The notes under the pieces were generated by a model. That model did no database searches, was not told the DNA's origin, and worked only from the letters and a program-made list of their open reading frames with translations. Position numbers and translations under genes: made by a program. DNA of 64,000 bases from Multivorans sp965116445 (lineage in GTDB: Bacteria > Acidobacteriota > Thermoanaerobaculia > Multivoradales > Multivoraceae). Positions 52,012 to 59,426 of this stretch are shown piece after piece (the first letter of the stretch is position 1; every line of letters begins with the position of its first letter). The stretch lies in contig OZ220688.1 in assembly GCA_965116445.1 (NCBI GenBank), forward strand, positions 4,340,001 to 4,404,000, read 5' to 3'.

Positions 52012-52343
52012 GGCGACCACCCGTATCGGTCCAGGTCGATGCGGCCGCGCCGGTCGAACACGATGCCCTCCTCTTCGAGCAGGAAGCGCTGCTGAACCAC
52101 GCTTTCCAGGGGGTCGAGGCCCCGTTCGCTGACCTCGCCGCGGGCGTTGACCACCCGGTGCCAGGGCAGGCTGTCGTCGCCCGCCCGCGCAAGGGCGTAG
52201 CCCACCTGCCGGGCATTGCGTGGAAGTTCGGCGAGAGCCGCGACCTGGCCGTAGGTGGCGACACGTCCCTCCGGGATGCACCGCACGATGCGGTGGAAGG
52301 TCTCGTGAACGCCGTTCGGCCTCTGGTGGTCAGCCGCGGTCAT
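52008..52343 (-). CDS. Alkyltransferase-like DNA-binding protein (ATL)
   Basis: This 111-residue protein consists of an MGMT-type DNA-binding domain: PEGRVATYGQVAALAELPRNAR (helix-turn-helix with the Arg finger) and LPWHRVVNARGEV. The reactive Cys of the PCHRV motif in methyltransferases is Trp here, the hallmark of ATL proteins, which bind O6-alkylguanine without removing the group and channel it to nucleotide excision repair. Translation is coupled to the downstream FGE-like gene by ATGA overlap. Confidence 0.9.
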   Translation of the reverse strand: MTAADHQRPNGVHETFHRIVRCIPEGRVATYGQVAALAELPRNARQVGYALARAGDDSLPWHRVVNARGEVSERGLDPLESVVQQRFLLEEEGIVFDRRGRIDLDRYGWSP

Positions 52344-52364
52344 CGCAGGAAACCTTACTAGCAA

Positions 52365-52412
52365 GTGGCGCGGCAGAAACTGGGTGCGCCGGATTCCGTC
52401 GTTCTGCCGCGC
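52365..52412 (+). repeat. Structured intergenic repeat, copy 5
   Basis: GCGGCAGAA (52370-52378) and TTCTGCCGC (52403-52411) are a perfect 9-bp inverted repeat enclosing ACTGGGTGCGCCGG. The 23 bases from GCGCGGCAGAA through ACTGGGTGCGCC recur, inverted, at 54240-54265. It lies in the divergent gap between the ATL and MFS genes. Confidence 0.7.
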
Positions 52413-52460
52413 TGCGCATGCCGCCTTTCCTCCCCATTCTGCTACCTGCGACGGGCCAGC

Positions 52461-53747
52461 ATGTCCTCCGACGATCGAGGTCGCAGCCGCCTCGACCGGC
52501 GGCGCAACTACGCTGCCCTGCTCGCCCATGGCCTGCTCGGCATGACGGGTTTTCGGCTCCTTCAGGCGCCGACATTCCTGCCCACCTACATCCACCTGTT
52601 GACGGGTTCAAGTCTGGCCGTGGGCGCGGCTTCGGCCTGCCAGAGCCTGGGGATGTTCGTGTCGCCGCTGCTGAGCGCCGCGTTGGCGGAGCACCGCAGC
52701 CACGTGAAGTGGGCCACCGTGCTGTTCGGCGGTCTGATGCGGTTGCAGGTCCTCATCCTTGCTCTGATGGCGTTGTTCGCGCCGGTCGAGGTGGCGATCT
52801 TCCTGGTCTGGCCGGTCCTGGTCATGTGGGGCTTGTCGAGCGGCATGCAGATGGTCGTGTTCAACCTGCTGTTCGCGAAGTCGGTGCCGGTCCGGCGTCG
52901 TGGGCGGCTACAGGGGACACGCAACCTGAGTGCCGGTGTTTCGGTGATCTTGTTGTCGGTCGTCGCCGGATGGGTCCTGGAGCGCCACGGATTTCCCCGG
53001 GGCTACGGTCTGACCTTCCTGGGCGCCGCGATTCTGGCGTCTGTCGGGCTTTCCTTCATGGCGCTCATTCGGGAGCCCGCCGCCGTCGACGTCCATGCGG
53101 CCGGCCTCAACCTTCGTGCGCGGCTGCGCAGGCTGCCGGATCTCCTCCGTTCCGACCGGGACTTTGCGGGCTTTCTGGAGGCGCGACTACTGACCAGTGC
53201 TGCTCGCGGTGCTTTGCCCTTCTACATCGTCTTGGTCAGCGACCGATTCGGTGTGACCGGAACGCGCCTCGCTGCGTTGACCGTCGTCTTCGTGGCGGCG
53301 CAGTCGGTCTGCGCGTTGATGTGGGGGCTCCTGGGCGACCGGTCGGGTTTCCGCGCCGTCTACGTGCTGGCGCTCGGTACGTGGATACTCGGCAGTCTGG
53401 TCGTCCTCTGGGCGCCTGTCTTCCCGGTCGCGTACGCGGTCTTCCTGCTCGTTGGAGCGGGTCTGAGCGGTGTGCTGCTCGCGTCGCAGAACCTCGTCCT
53501 CGAGTTCGGCCGCGAGCGCGATCGTCCGATGCGAATCGCGGCTACCCACTCGCTCTCCGAGGCGGCCGGTGTGGCGGGATTCCTGGGTGCGGGGTTGATC
53601 AGCCTGATGGCTCCGGTCGAAAGCGTCTTCCTCGTCTCTACCGTCCTTCATTTGTTGGCGCTGCGAAAGCTGATCCGCACCGTCGACCCGCGTCGCACGG
53701 CCCAGGAGGCACTGGGTACGCCGGAGTGCCATCCGCGCACCCGATGA
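52461..53747 (+). CDS. Major facilitator superfamily transporter
   Basis: This 428-residue inner-membrane protein has about 12 hydrophobic segments split by a central cytoplasmic loop (about 205-225). RRRGRLQGTRNLSAG at the fifth segment and LLGDRSGFRAVY between later segments resemble the family's A-type loops. Substrate unknown. The last residues, GTPECHPRTR, are read from the intergenic repeat, so the natural C-terminus may have been altered. ATG at 52461 is preferred; a longer reading frame upstream would read the repeat. Confidence 0.8.
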   Translation: MSSDDRGRSRLDRRRNYAALLAHGLLGMTGFRLLQAPTFLPTYIHLLTGSSLAVGAASACQSLGMFVSPLLSAALAEHRSHVKWATVLFGGLMRLQVLILALMALFAPVEVAIFLVWPVLVMWGLSSGMQMVVFNLLFAKSVPVRRRGRLQGTRNLSAGVSVILLSVVAGWVLERHGFPRGYGLTFLGAAILASVGLSFMALIREPAAVDVHAAGLNLRARLRRLPDLLRSDRDFAGFLEARLLTSAARGALPFYIVLVSDRFGVTGTRLAALTVVFVAAQSVCALMWGLLGDRSGFRAVYVLALGTWILGSLVVLWAPVFPVAYAVFLLVGAGLSGVLLASQNLVLEFGRERDRPMRIAATHSLSEAAGVAGFLGAGLISLMAPVESVFLVSTVLHLLALRKLIRTVDPRRTAQEALGTPECHPRTR

Positions 53748-53800
53748 CGGGTGCACGGACTGGTTCGCAGGTGGCACGAATCGCGCCACCTGGGTTCCCG
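53710..53800 (+). repeat. Structured intergenic repeat, copy 6 (long form)
   Basis: ACTGGGTACGCCGGAGTGCC is followed by the stem CGCGCACCCG-ATGA-CGGGTGCACG, then ACTGGTTCGC, and the stem CAGGTGGC / GCCACCTG, then GGGTTCCCG. Against copy 3 and copy 8 both stems show paired substitutions. It covers the last codons of the MFS gene. Confidence 0.8.
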
Positions 53801-53853
53801 CCGGCATCCGGCGCGAAGCGCCGCTTCCTCCCGTAGCGCTGCGGCCGTAGCGA

Positions 53854-54216
53854 CCATCCTGGCACGGGGATTGCTGCATCCCTGTGTGTCGGGACTGCAA
53901 GCGTCGTCCCAAGAGATGTGGAACACACCCGGAGGAGGTCCCTCTCCAACTCTCCTGCCTAGTACCCAGAGAGCCGATCGGCGGCGCGGCCGCGTGTTCA
54001 CGACGCTTGTTCGAGCCGCTTGCCAGCGCCACTCTTGCCGTTTCAGCTTTCCTGCTCGGATCTTCCTACTCGCGTTTCTTTGCGAGCCTTCCAGGAACCT
54101 TCCAACGGACCTCCTCCGCTCCGCTTCCACGACTCCGAGGGCTTTCACTGGCCTGAAGCCGCTGCCCGGCACACGACAGCGTGGACAGGCAGCAGCTTCC
54201 GACCGTGCCAGGATGG
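53854..54216. other. 363-bp non-coding segment with nested inverted repeats (MITE-like or structured RNA)
   Basis: A perfect 14-bp inverted repeat, CCATCCTGGCACGG at 53854-53867 and its complement at 54203-54216, bounds the segment. Inside it a perfect 11-bp pair (GGAGGAGGTCC at 53931-53941 and GGACCTCCTCC at 54107-54117) and smaller hairpins occur, e.g. CTCGC..GCGAG near 54070. Base composition is lower in GC than flanking genes, and no frame on either strand gives a recognisable protein. No clear target-site duplication was seen. It occupies most of a 523-bp gap between convergent genes. Confidence 0.6.
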
Positions 54217-54239
54217 CGCGGTTGCCAGCCAGGACCCGG

Positions 54240-54265
54240 GTGGCGCACCCAGTTTCTGCCGCGCG
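54240..54265 (-). repeat. Structured intergenic repeat, copy 7 (partial)
   Basis: On the minus strand this reads GCGCGGCAGAA then ACTGGGTGCGCCAC, matching copy 5 over 23 bases. It lies just before the stop of glyQS. Confidence 0.65.
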
Positions 54266-54270
54266 GGGTG

Positions 54271-55788
54271 CTAGGGCCGGTCGTGCAGGTAGCGCGACAC
54301 GGCGTCGAGGGCGATTCGCTCCTGCGAGCCGGTGTCGCGGTCGCGGACGGTGACCGTCTGGTCCTCGAGAGTCTGGCCGTCGACGGTGAAGCAACTGGGA
54401 GTGCCGGCCTCGTCCATTCGCGCGTAGCGCTTGCCGATCGACTGCTTCGCGTCGTACTGGATGCGGTAGTCGCGGCGAAGTTCGAGGTAGAGCGACTCGG
54501 CGACCTCGGGCATGCCGCCCTTGTTCACCAGGGGGAAGACGCCTGCGTGAATCGGCGCCAGCCGCTTCGGGAAGCGCATGAGTTCGGATGAGGGGCGACT
54601 CTCGTCGACGGAGTAGGCCTCGCAGAGCAACGCCAGCACGCCCCGGGTCAAACCGGCGGCGGGTTCGATCACGTGGGGCACGAAGCGCTCGCGCGTCTGC
54701 TGGTCGAAGGTCTCCAGCTTGACGCCGCTCCACTTCTGGTGCTGCTCCAGGTCGAAGCTGCCGCGGTGGGCGACCCCTTCGAGCTCGCCGAAACCCGGCT
54801 CGGTGAACGGATACCGGTACTCGACGTCGAACGTGCCCTCGCCGGTCTGGGCGTAGTGGGCGAGCTCCGACGCTTCGTGCCGGCGGAGGCGCAGCCGGTC
54901 GCCGGCCAGGCCGAGGCCGCTCCACCAGTCCATCCGGGCCTGGGTCCAGTACTCGAACCAGACCTTCGCCTCGGAGGGGTGGCAGAAGAACTCCATCTCC
55001 ATCTGTTCGAACTCGCGGGTGCGGAAGATGTAGTTCCGCGGCGTGACCTCGTTGCGGAAGGCCTTGCCGATCTGCGCGATGCCGAAGGGAAGCCGCACGC
55101 GGGACGTGTCCAGCACGCCCTTGTAGTTCAGGAAGATGCCCTGGGCCGTTTCGGGCCGCAGGTAGGCTGTGTTCTCCTCTCCGGAGGCGGCGCCGACGAA
55201 GGTCTTGAACATCAGGTTGAAGTCGCGCGCTTCGGTCAGCGTTCCCGGTTCGGAGGCACCGGGCGCCCACAGGTGGTCGTGCTCGGCCGCGGCGAGTTCG
55301 CTGAGCGTGACGGACTCGAAGTCGTCCAGCTTCGGTCGGCCGCGCATCGCCTTGCGCGCCGTTCTGAGCGCCGGTTCCGGTTCGCCCTCGAGGTAGGCGA
55401 AGCAGGCCGGCGGATCCAGGTCGCGCTTCGGCCGCAGGACGTGCAGGTGGTCCGCCCGGAAGCGGGCCTTCGTTTCCCGGCAGTCGATCATCGGGTCGGA
55501 GAAGCCGCCGACGTGGCCGCTCGCCTCCCAGGCCCGGGGGTTCTGGATGATCGACGAGTCGATGCCGACGATCGAGAGCGGCGAGCCATCGGGGCCGATC
55601 GGCGGGCTCTCGACCATGTCGTGCCACCAGGCGTCGCGCAGGTTGTTCTTGAGCTGGACGCCGAGCGGGCCGTAGTCCCAGAAGCCGTTGATGCCACCGT
55701 AGATGTCGGACGCCGGAAACACGAAGCCGCGGCGCTTGGCCAGCGCCACGATCCGTTCCATCCGTTCGCTGCCTGTGGGTTGGGACAT
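54271..55788 (-). CDS. glyQS: Glycyl-tRNA synthetase (homodimeric, class II)
   Basis: This 505-residue alpha2-type synthetase charges tRNA-Gly. Motif 1 and neighbouring GFVFPASDIYGGINGFWDYGP start the protein; TAYLRPETAQGIFLNYK and IGKAFRNEVTPRNYIFRTREFEQME are the class II motif 2 region; EPAAGLTRGVLALLCEAY is motif 3; and the anticodon-binding domain follows (LAPIHAGVFPLVNK). The start has AAGGAG 7 bases upstream. The gene stands alone on the minus strand between two divergent or convergent plus-strand genes. Confidence 0.95.
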   Translation of the reverse strand: MSQPTGSERMERIVALAKRRGFVFPASDIYGGINGFWDYGPLGVQLKNNLRDAWWHDMVESPPIGPDGSPLSIVGIDSSIIQNPRAWEASGHVGGFSDPMIDCRETKARFRADHLHVLRPKRDLDPPACFAYLEGEPEPALRTARKAMRGRPKLDDFESVTLSELAAAEHDHLWAPGASEPGTLTEARDFNLMFKTFVGAASGEENTAYLRPETAQGIFLNYKGVLDTSRVRLPFGIAQIGKAFRNEVTPRNYIFRTREFEQMEMEFFCHPSEAKVWFEYWTQARMDWWSGLGLAGDRLRLRRHEASELAHYAQTGEGTFDVEYRYPFTEPGFGELEGVAHRGSFDLEQHQKWSGVKLETFDQQTRERFVPHVIEPAAGLTRGVLALLCEAYSVDESRPSSELMRFPKRLAPIHAGVFPLVNKGGMPEVAESLYLELRRDYRIQYDAKQSIGKRYARMDEAGTPSCFTVDGQTLEDQTVTVRDRDTGSQERIALDAVSRYLHDRP

Positions 55789-55938
55789 CCGCTGCTCCTT
55801 TCGCGTGATCCGCCGGAACCCGCGTGGCGCGTTTGCGCCGCACGCGAACCGTACTCCGCGCCTTCAGAGGCGCAGAGCAGGGCACGGTAGCAGCTTGCTA
55901 CGATGCCTTCTTCCCGTTCCCGACCTGGAGCAGCATCG

Positions 55939-57333
55939 ATGGCAACCGCGCCCGCAACCGTGCCAGAAACGCAGCCGCTGTCCAGCCCTCTCCGCCCCGA
56001 AGGCGACTGGCGGCACGTCTTCTCGTACCACCCGATGGACGTGGAGATCGAGCGGGCCGAAGGCGTGTTCATCTACGACCGGGACGGCAACCGCTACTTC
56101 GACGTTTCGGGTGGGCCGATGGCGGTCAACCTGCCGCACAACCATCCGAGGATGAAGCGGGCGATCACGGCGCAACTCGAAGACTACGCCTACACCCATC
56201 CCTCCTTCGCCAGTCCGAAGCGGGCCGAGTTCTGCCGCCTGCTCGCGGAGATCACGCCGGCCGACCTCGATCACACCTACCTGGTCTCAGGTGGGTCCGA
56301 AGCGGTCGAGACCGCGATCAAGCTGGCCCGCCAGGCGCAGATAGCCCTCGGCAACCCGACGAAGTACAAGATCGTCAGTCACCGCGACTCGTACCACGGC
56401 ATGACGCTCGCGACCCTGGGCGTCTCGCATAACCCCGCCACGCAGTCGCGCTTCGAGCCGATGTTGCCGAAGTGGCCGGGCATCCGGCAGTACTCGGACT
56501 TCGACCGGCCCGAGGGGATGAGCCGCGAGGAGTGGGGCGTCGAGTGCGCCGGGGCGCTGGAGACCGCGATTCACTACGCCGGCCCCAAGACGGTCGCGGC
56601 CTTCCTGGCCACGCCGCACGGCTGCGGCGCGGACTACGCCTGCGTACCGCCGGACAGCTACTGGCGCACGATCCGGGAGATCTGCGACCGCCACGAGGTG
56701 CTGATCATCGCCGACGAGGTCGTCACCGGATTCGGCCGCACGGGCAAGTGGTTCGCGATGGATCACTTCAGCGTCGATCCCGACATCATGGCGATGGCCA
56801 AGGGCATCTCGAGTTGTTACGTGCCCTTCGGCGCGGTGTCGGTGTCGCGCAGGATCAACGCGCCCTTCGAGAAGGGCTACTCCTTCGTGCACGGTTTCAC
56901 CTTCGGAGGCCACCCGCTGGGCTGCGCGGCGGCCTGCGAGGCGATCCACATCATCCGGGACGAGAAGCTGATCGAGAACTGCAACGAGCAGAGCCCGCGG
57001 CTCTTCTCCTACCGCGACGAACTGCTCTCCCATCCGACGGTCGCCGATGTCCGGGGCTGGGGTTTGATGATGGCGGTCGAGCTCGTCGCCGACAAGGAGA
57101 CGATGGCGTTCTTCGACAAGAGCGTCGACGCGCAGACACTCTTCCAGTCCCTGGCGCTCAAGAACGGCCTGGCGATGTACAGCTCGCTCTACGGCGCCGC
57201 CCGCCATCCAGCGATGGCCCGTGGCCTGCCGATCTGGGTCGCGCCGCCCCTCTCGATCGACGCCGACCAGGTGGACGAGATGATGGGAAGGCTGCTGACC
57301 ATGCTCTCCGAATGGGAGAGCGCGGTCCTGTAG
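55939..57333 (+). CDS. Class III aminotransferase
   Basis: This 464-residue PLP enzyme has YLVSGGSEAVETAIKLARQ, RDSYHGMTLATLGVSHN, LIIADEVVTGFGRTGKWFAMDH and IMAMAKGISSCYVPFGAVSVS (Schiff-base Lys), with THGFTFGGHPLGCAA-like FVHGFTFGGHPLGCA later. It resembles omega-amino-acid:pyruvate or adenosylmethionine-type transaminases; the substrate is unknown. The ATG at 55939 is preferred over one at 55903 because GGAG lies 8 bases upstream. Its stop is 10 bp from the convergent PDZ gene. Confidence 0.87.
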   Translation: MATAPATVPETQPLSSPLRPEGDWRHVFSYHPMDVEIERAEGVFIYDRDGNRYFDVSGGPMAVNLPHNHPRMKRAITAQLEDYAYTHPSFASPKRAEFCRLLAEITPADLDHTYLVSGGSEAVETAIKLARQAQIALGNPTKYKIVSHRDSYHGMTLATLGVSHNPATQSRFEPMLPKWPGIRQYSDFDRPEGMSREEWGVECAGALETAIHYAGPKTVAAFLATPHGCGADYACVPPDSYWRTIREICDRHEVLIIADEVVTGFGRTGKWFAMDHFSVDPDIMAMAKGISSCYVPFGAVSVSRRINAPFEKGYSFVHGFTFGGHPLGCAAACEAIHIIRDEKLIENCNEQSPRLFSYRDELLSHPTVADVRGWGLMMAVELVADKETMAFFDKSVDAQTLFQSLALKNGLAMYSSLYGAARHPAMARGLPIWVAPPLSIDADQVDEMMGRLLTMLSEWESAVL

Positions 57334-57343
57334 CGCCGACCGA

Positions 57344-58189
57344 TCAGTTCTCTTCGGTCCTCTCTTCCAGCCGGCCCTCCAGCTCGGCCAGCCGCGCCTT
57401 CAGGGCCTCCAGGCGTTCCTCGAGGGCCTTCATGTCGGGGCGCCGTTCGTCGAGGAAGCGCTGTACGTGTTCGTGGCGCTCTTTCCATTCGTCGCCGTTG
57501 AAGTACTCCTGGATCTTCTCGTGGACCTTCTCCGGACCGACGAACGCGTCGAGTTCGCCGTCTCCGTCAAGATCCTCGCGCCCGCGCAGGAAGAAGAAAG
57601 AACCGGGCTTGAGGTCAGGGCGAGGCCGTTCGTCCAGGGTCGTGCTGAGCGTCTCGACCTTACCGTCGCGCCAGATCTCCAGGTCGGCAGGATCCCCGGC
57701 TTCGGAGCGCCGGACCATTGACGTAAGCCGTCGGGAGCTCGCTACGTCCTCGCCGTCGAAGCGGGTCAGGATGTCGCCAACGTGAACGCCGGCGCGGGCG
57801 GCCGGGCTGTCGTCGACCACGTTGGAGACCAGAACGCCGCTGCCTTCGGGGACTCCGAAGTGGGCTCGGAGCGGCTCGTTCAGATTGACGAGTTCGACTC
57901 CCAGGTAGGCGCCGCCCTGGGCCGACACCGCGATCTCGAACAGGCGCGTTGTGAGGTCATCGGAGCGGGCTGAGCCCGGTGGGGGGCCCAGGTGACGTTC
58001 CTCCAGGACCTCGACCTGCCCGTCGCCGAGCACCATGACGCGGACGGTGCGCTCCTCCTCTTCGGATTCCTGCGCGAAGGCCGCGGGGCCGAAGCCCAGG
58101 GCCAGAGCCGCGACCAGGACGGTCGCGAGCGTGCGCGTGGGGGTTGTACTCGGCCGGAGCCGGGGAACGAAGAATCGGTTCGTGGTCAT
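57344..58189 (-). CDS. Exported PDZ-domain protein with a C-terminal coiled coil
   Basis: This 281-residue protein has a signal peptide (cleavage near AFAQE, about residue 42), a PDZ domain (about 90-185: GAYLGVELVNL, SGVLVSNVVDDSPAARAGVHVGDILTRFDGEDV), an EF-hand-like DLDGDGELD and a charged coiled coil (about 240-280). No protease domain is present. It lies 11 bp after an anti-sigma-like gene and an ECF sigma gene on the same strand, so it is probably part of an envelope-stress unit, where PDZ domains often sense misfolded proteins. Start has AGGAG at 7 bases. Confidence 0.82.
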   Translation of the reverse strand: MTTNRFFVPRLRPSTTPTRTLATVLVAALALGFGPAAFAQESEEEERTVRVMVLGDGQVEVLEERHLGPPPGSARSDDLTTRLFEIAVSAQGGAYLGVELVNLNEPLRAHFGVPEGSGVLVSNVVDDSPAARAGVHVGDILTRFDGEDVASSRRLTSMVRRSEAGDPADLEIWRDGKVETLSTTLDERPRPDLKPGSFFFLRGREDLDGDGELDAFVGPEKVHEKIQEYFNGDEWKERHEHVQRFLDERRPDMKALEERLEALKARLAELEGRLEERTEEN

Positions 58190-58200
58190 CACGGGATCTC

Positions 58201-58611
58201 CTATTGGATTCGCCGGCTGGAAGCGGCGGCGTAGCGGACGGGAAGGGGTTCGATGTCCCGCAGGTCGAAGAGGACTTCGGTCCGGGGGTCGATGGACACC
58301 GGGACGAAGGGCTGAGTGTCTTCGCCAAGGCGGAGCAGGGACTCCAGTTCCTGGATGAGTTCCTGATGCTCGAACTTCAGTTGTTCGATGCTCTCGGCGG
58401 TCACCGGCGCCGGCTCGGGCGCGGACTGCCGGGCCCACCAGGCGCCGGCGGCGGTTGAGATGACGACGACCGCGACGGCGGCCACGGCCAGTCTCCAGCG
58501 CGGCGCCGGCCGGTGCGGCTGGTCGGTTCGGATGCGTCGCAGGACCTCGGCGGTGAAGCCGTCCGAGGCATCGACGCGGGGCAGGTGTTTCAGATCGAGT
58601 TGATCTCTCAT
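58201..58611 (-). CDS. Membrane-anchored anti-sigma-factor-like protein
   Basis: This 136-residue protein has about 40 cytoplasmic residues, one transmembrane segment (LAVAAVAVVVISTAAGAWW, about 41-59), and an extracytoplasmic tail with a short helix (QLKFEHQELIQELESLL). It overlaps the ECF sigma gene as ATGA, the typical position of a cognate anti-sigma. The cytoplasmic part has no zinc-binding HxxxCxxC motif. Function is inferred mainly from gene order. Confidence 0.65.
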   Translation of the reverse strand: MRDQLDLKHLPRVDASDGFTAEVLRRIRTDQPHRPAPRWRLAVAAVAVVVISTAAGAWWARQSAPEPAPVTAESIEQLKFEHQELIQELESLLRLGEDTQPFVPVSIDPRTEVLFDLRDIEPLPVRYAAASSRRIQ

Positions 58612-59273
58612 CTCTCTCCTCCGTTCCAGTAGTCGCTCAAGGCGTCGCGAAGCAGGTTCTTGCCGCGGTGGACGCGGGATTTGACGGTTCCTTCACGGCA
58701 GCCAAGCGTCCTGGCGATGCGGGCGTAGGGCCAGCCTTCAATCTCCTTCAGCACGACCGGTGCGCGGTAGTGAAGGGGCAGACGGCTCAGTGCCTTGGTG
58801 ACGGCGTCCACGGCCTCGGAACCCAGGGCGGTTCGTTGCGGCGAAGGGACCGGCGTCCGGCGCTGGTGTTCCGCGGTCAGAGAGGGCAGCAGTCCCCGCC
58901 AGCGCGCGGCCTTGCGTTCCTCGGTACGAAGCTGGTTCGTCGCGATGCGGAACAGGAAGGCCTGGAACTGGCCCCGTTCCTGGTAGCGGCCGGCAGAACG
59001 GTAGACGCGCACGAACGCGTCCTGGGCGAGGTCCTCGGCACGCTCGCGGTTGCGGGTCATCTGCGTCAGGTAGTTCACGAGGGGGTTCTTGTAGCGCTCC
59101 ATCAGGTCGGCGAAGGCCTGCTCGTCGCCCGCCTGGACCCGGGCCATGAGCCGTCCATCCTCCGCGGCGCGGTTCTCCCTTGCCGCGCCGGAAAGGGCGG
59201 TCGTCGGCGCTGGGGTGCTTCGAGGCTTCGAGGGCACCGCCAGCGGATCGGGCCTGAGCGCGGCCACCGGCAT
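58608..59273 (-). CDS. ECF-type RNA polymerase sigma factor
   Basis: This about 221-residue protein has region 2 (DEQAFADLMERYKNPLVNYL, then RAEDLAQDAFVRVYRSAGRY and FLFRIATNQLRTEERK) and region 4 (LPLHYRAPVVLKEIEGWPYARIARTLGC, GTVKSRVHRGKNLLRDAL). There is no region 3, so it belongs to the ECF group. The N-terminal 40 residues before ENRAAEDGRLMARVQ are unconserved; the ATG at 59147 is an alternative start. It heads an operon with the anti-sigma-like and PDZ genes. Confidence 0.88.
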   Translation of the reverse strand: MPVAALRPDPLAVPSKPRSTPAPTTALSGAARENRAAEDGRLMARVQAGDEQAFADLMERYKNPLVNYLTQMTRNRERAEDLAQDAFVRVYRSAGRYQERGQFQAFLFRIATNQLRTEERKAARWRGLLPSLTAEHQRRTPVPSPQRTALGSEAVDAVTKALSRLPLHYRAPVVLKEIEGWPYARIARTLGCREGTVKSRVHRGKNLLRDALSDYWNGGER

Positions 59274-59284
59274 CTCACTGTTAC

Positions 59285-59310
59285 AACGCGCGAACGCGCT
59301 CGAGGGTTCC
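59285..59310 (-). promoter_or_regulatory. Possible ECF-type autoregulatory promoter
   Basis: On the minus strand GGAACC (59305-59310) and CGTT (59285-59288) are separated by 16 bases, like the GGAAC..CGTT pattern of many ECF sigma factors. It lies immediately before the sigma gene. If real, the transcript would start close to the ATG at 59273 and favour the downstream start at 59147. The -35 part overlaps the repeat at 59309. Confidence 0.3.
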
Positions 59311-59378
59311 CATGGAGCGCCCGCTGACGGGAGCTCCATGGGTTCGCTGGTGGCGCGGTTCCGCGCCACCAGGGTTCC
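59309..59378. repeat. Structured intergenic repeat, copy 8 (two stacked palindromes)
   Basis: The first palindrome pairs CCCATGGAGC (59309-59318) with GCTCCATGGG (59333-59342) and continues inwards through CCCG/CGGG around a CTGA loop. After TTCG comes CTGGTGGCGCGG (59347-59358) pairing with CCGCGCCACCAG (59361-59372), then GGGTTCCCG. The order and the GTTCGC..GGGTTCCCG frame match copies 3 and 6. It lies between the divergent sigma-factor and enoyl-CoA hydratase genes. Confidence 0.75.
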
Positions 59379-59426
59379 CGTTACACTCCGTGCCTTCCCT
59401 CGAGAATCAAGAACAGGAGAAGCGCG

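Noticed and set aside
53748..54270. A protein-coding gene in the large gap before glyQS (open frames exist on both strands).
   Set aside because: Frames are low-complexity or run through the repeats, show no recognisable motif, and the region is made of inverted repeats; a non-coding element is more likely.
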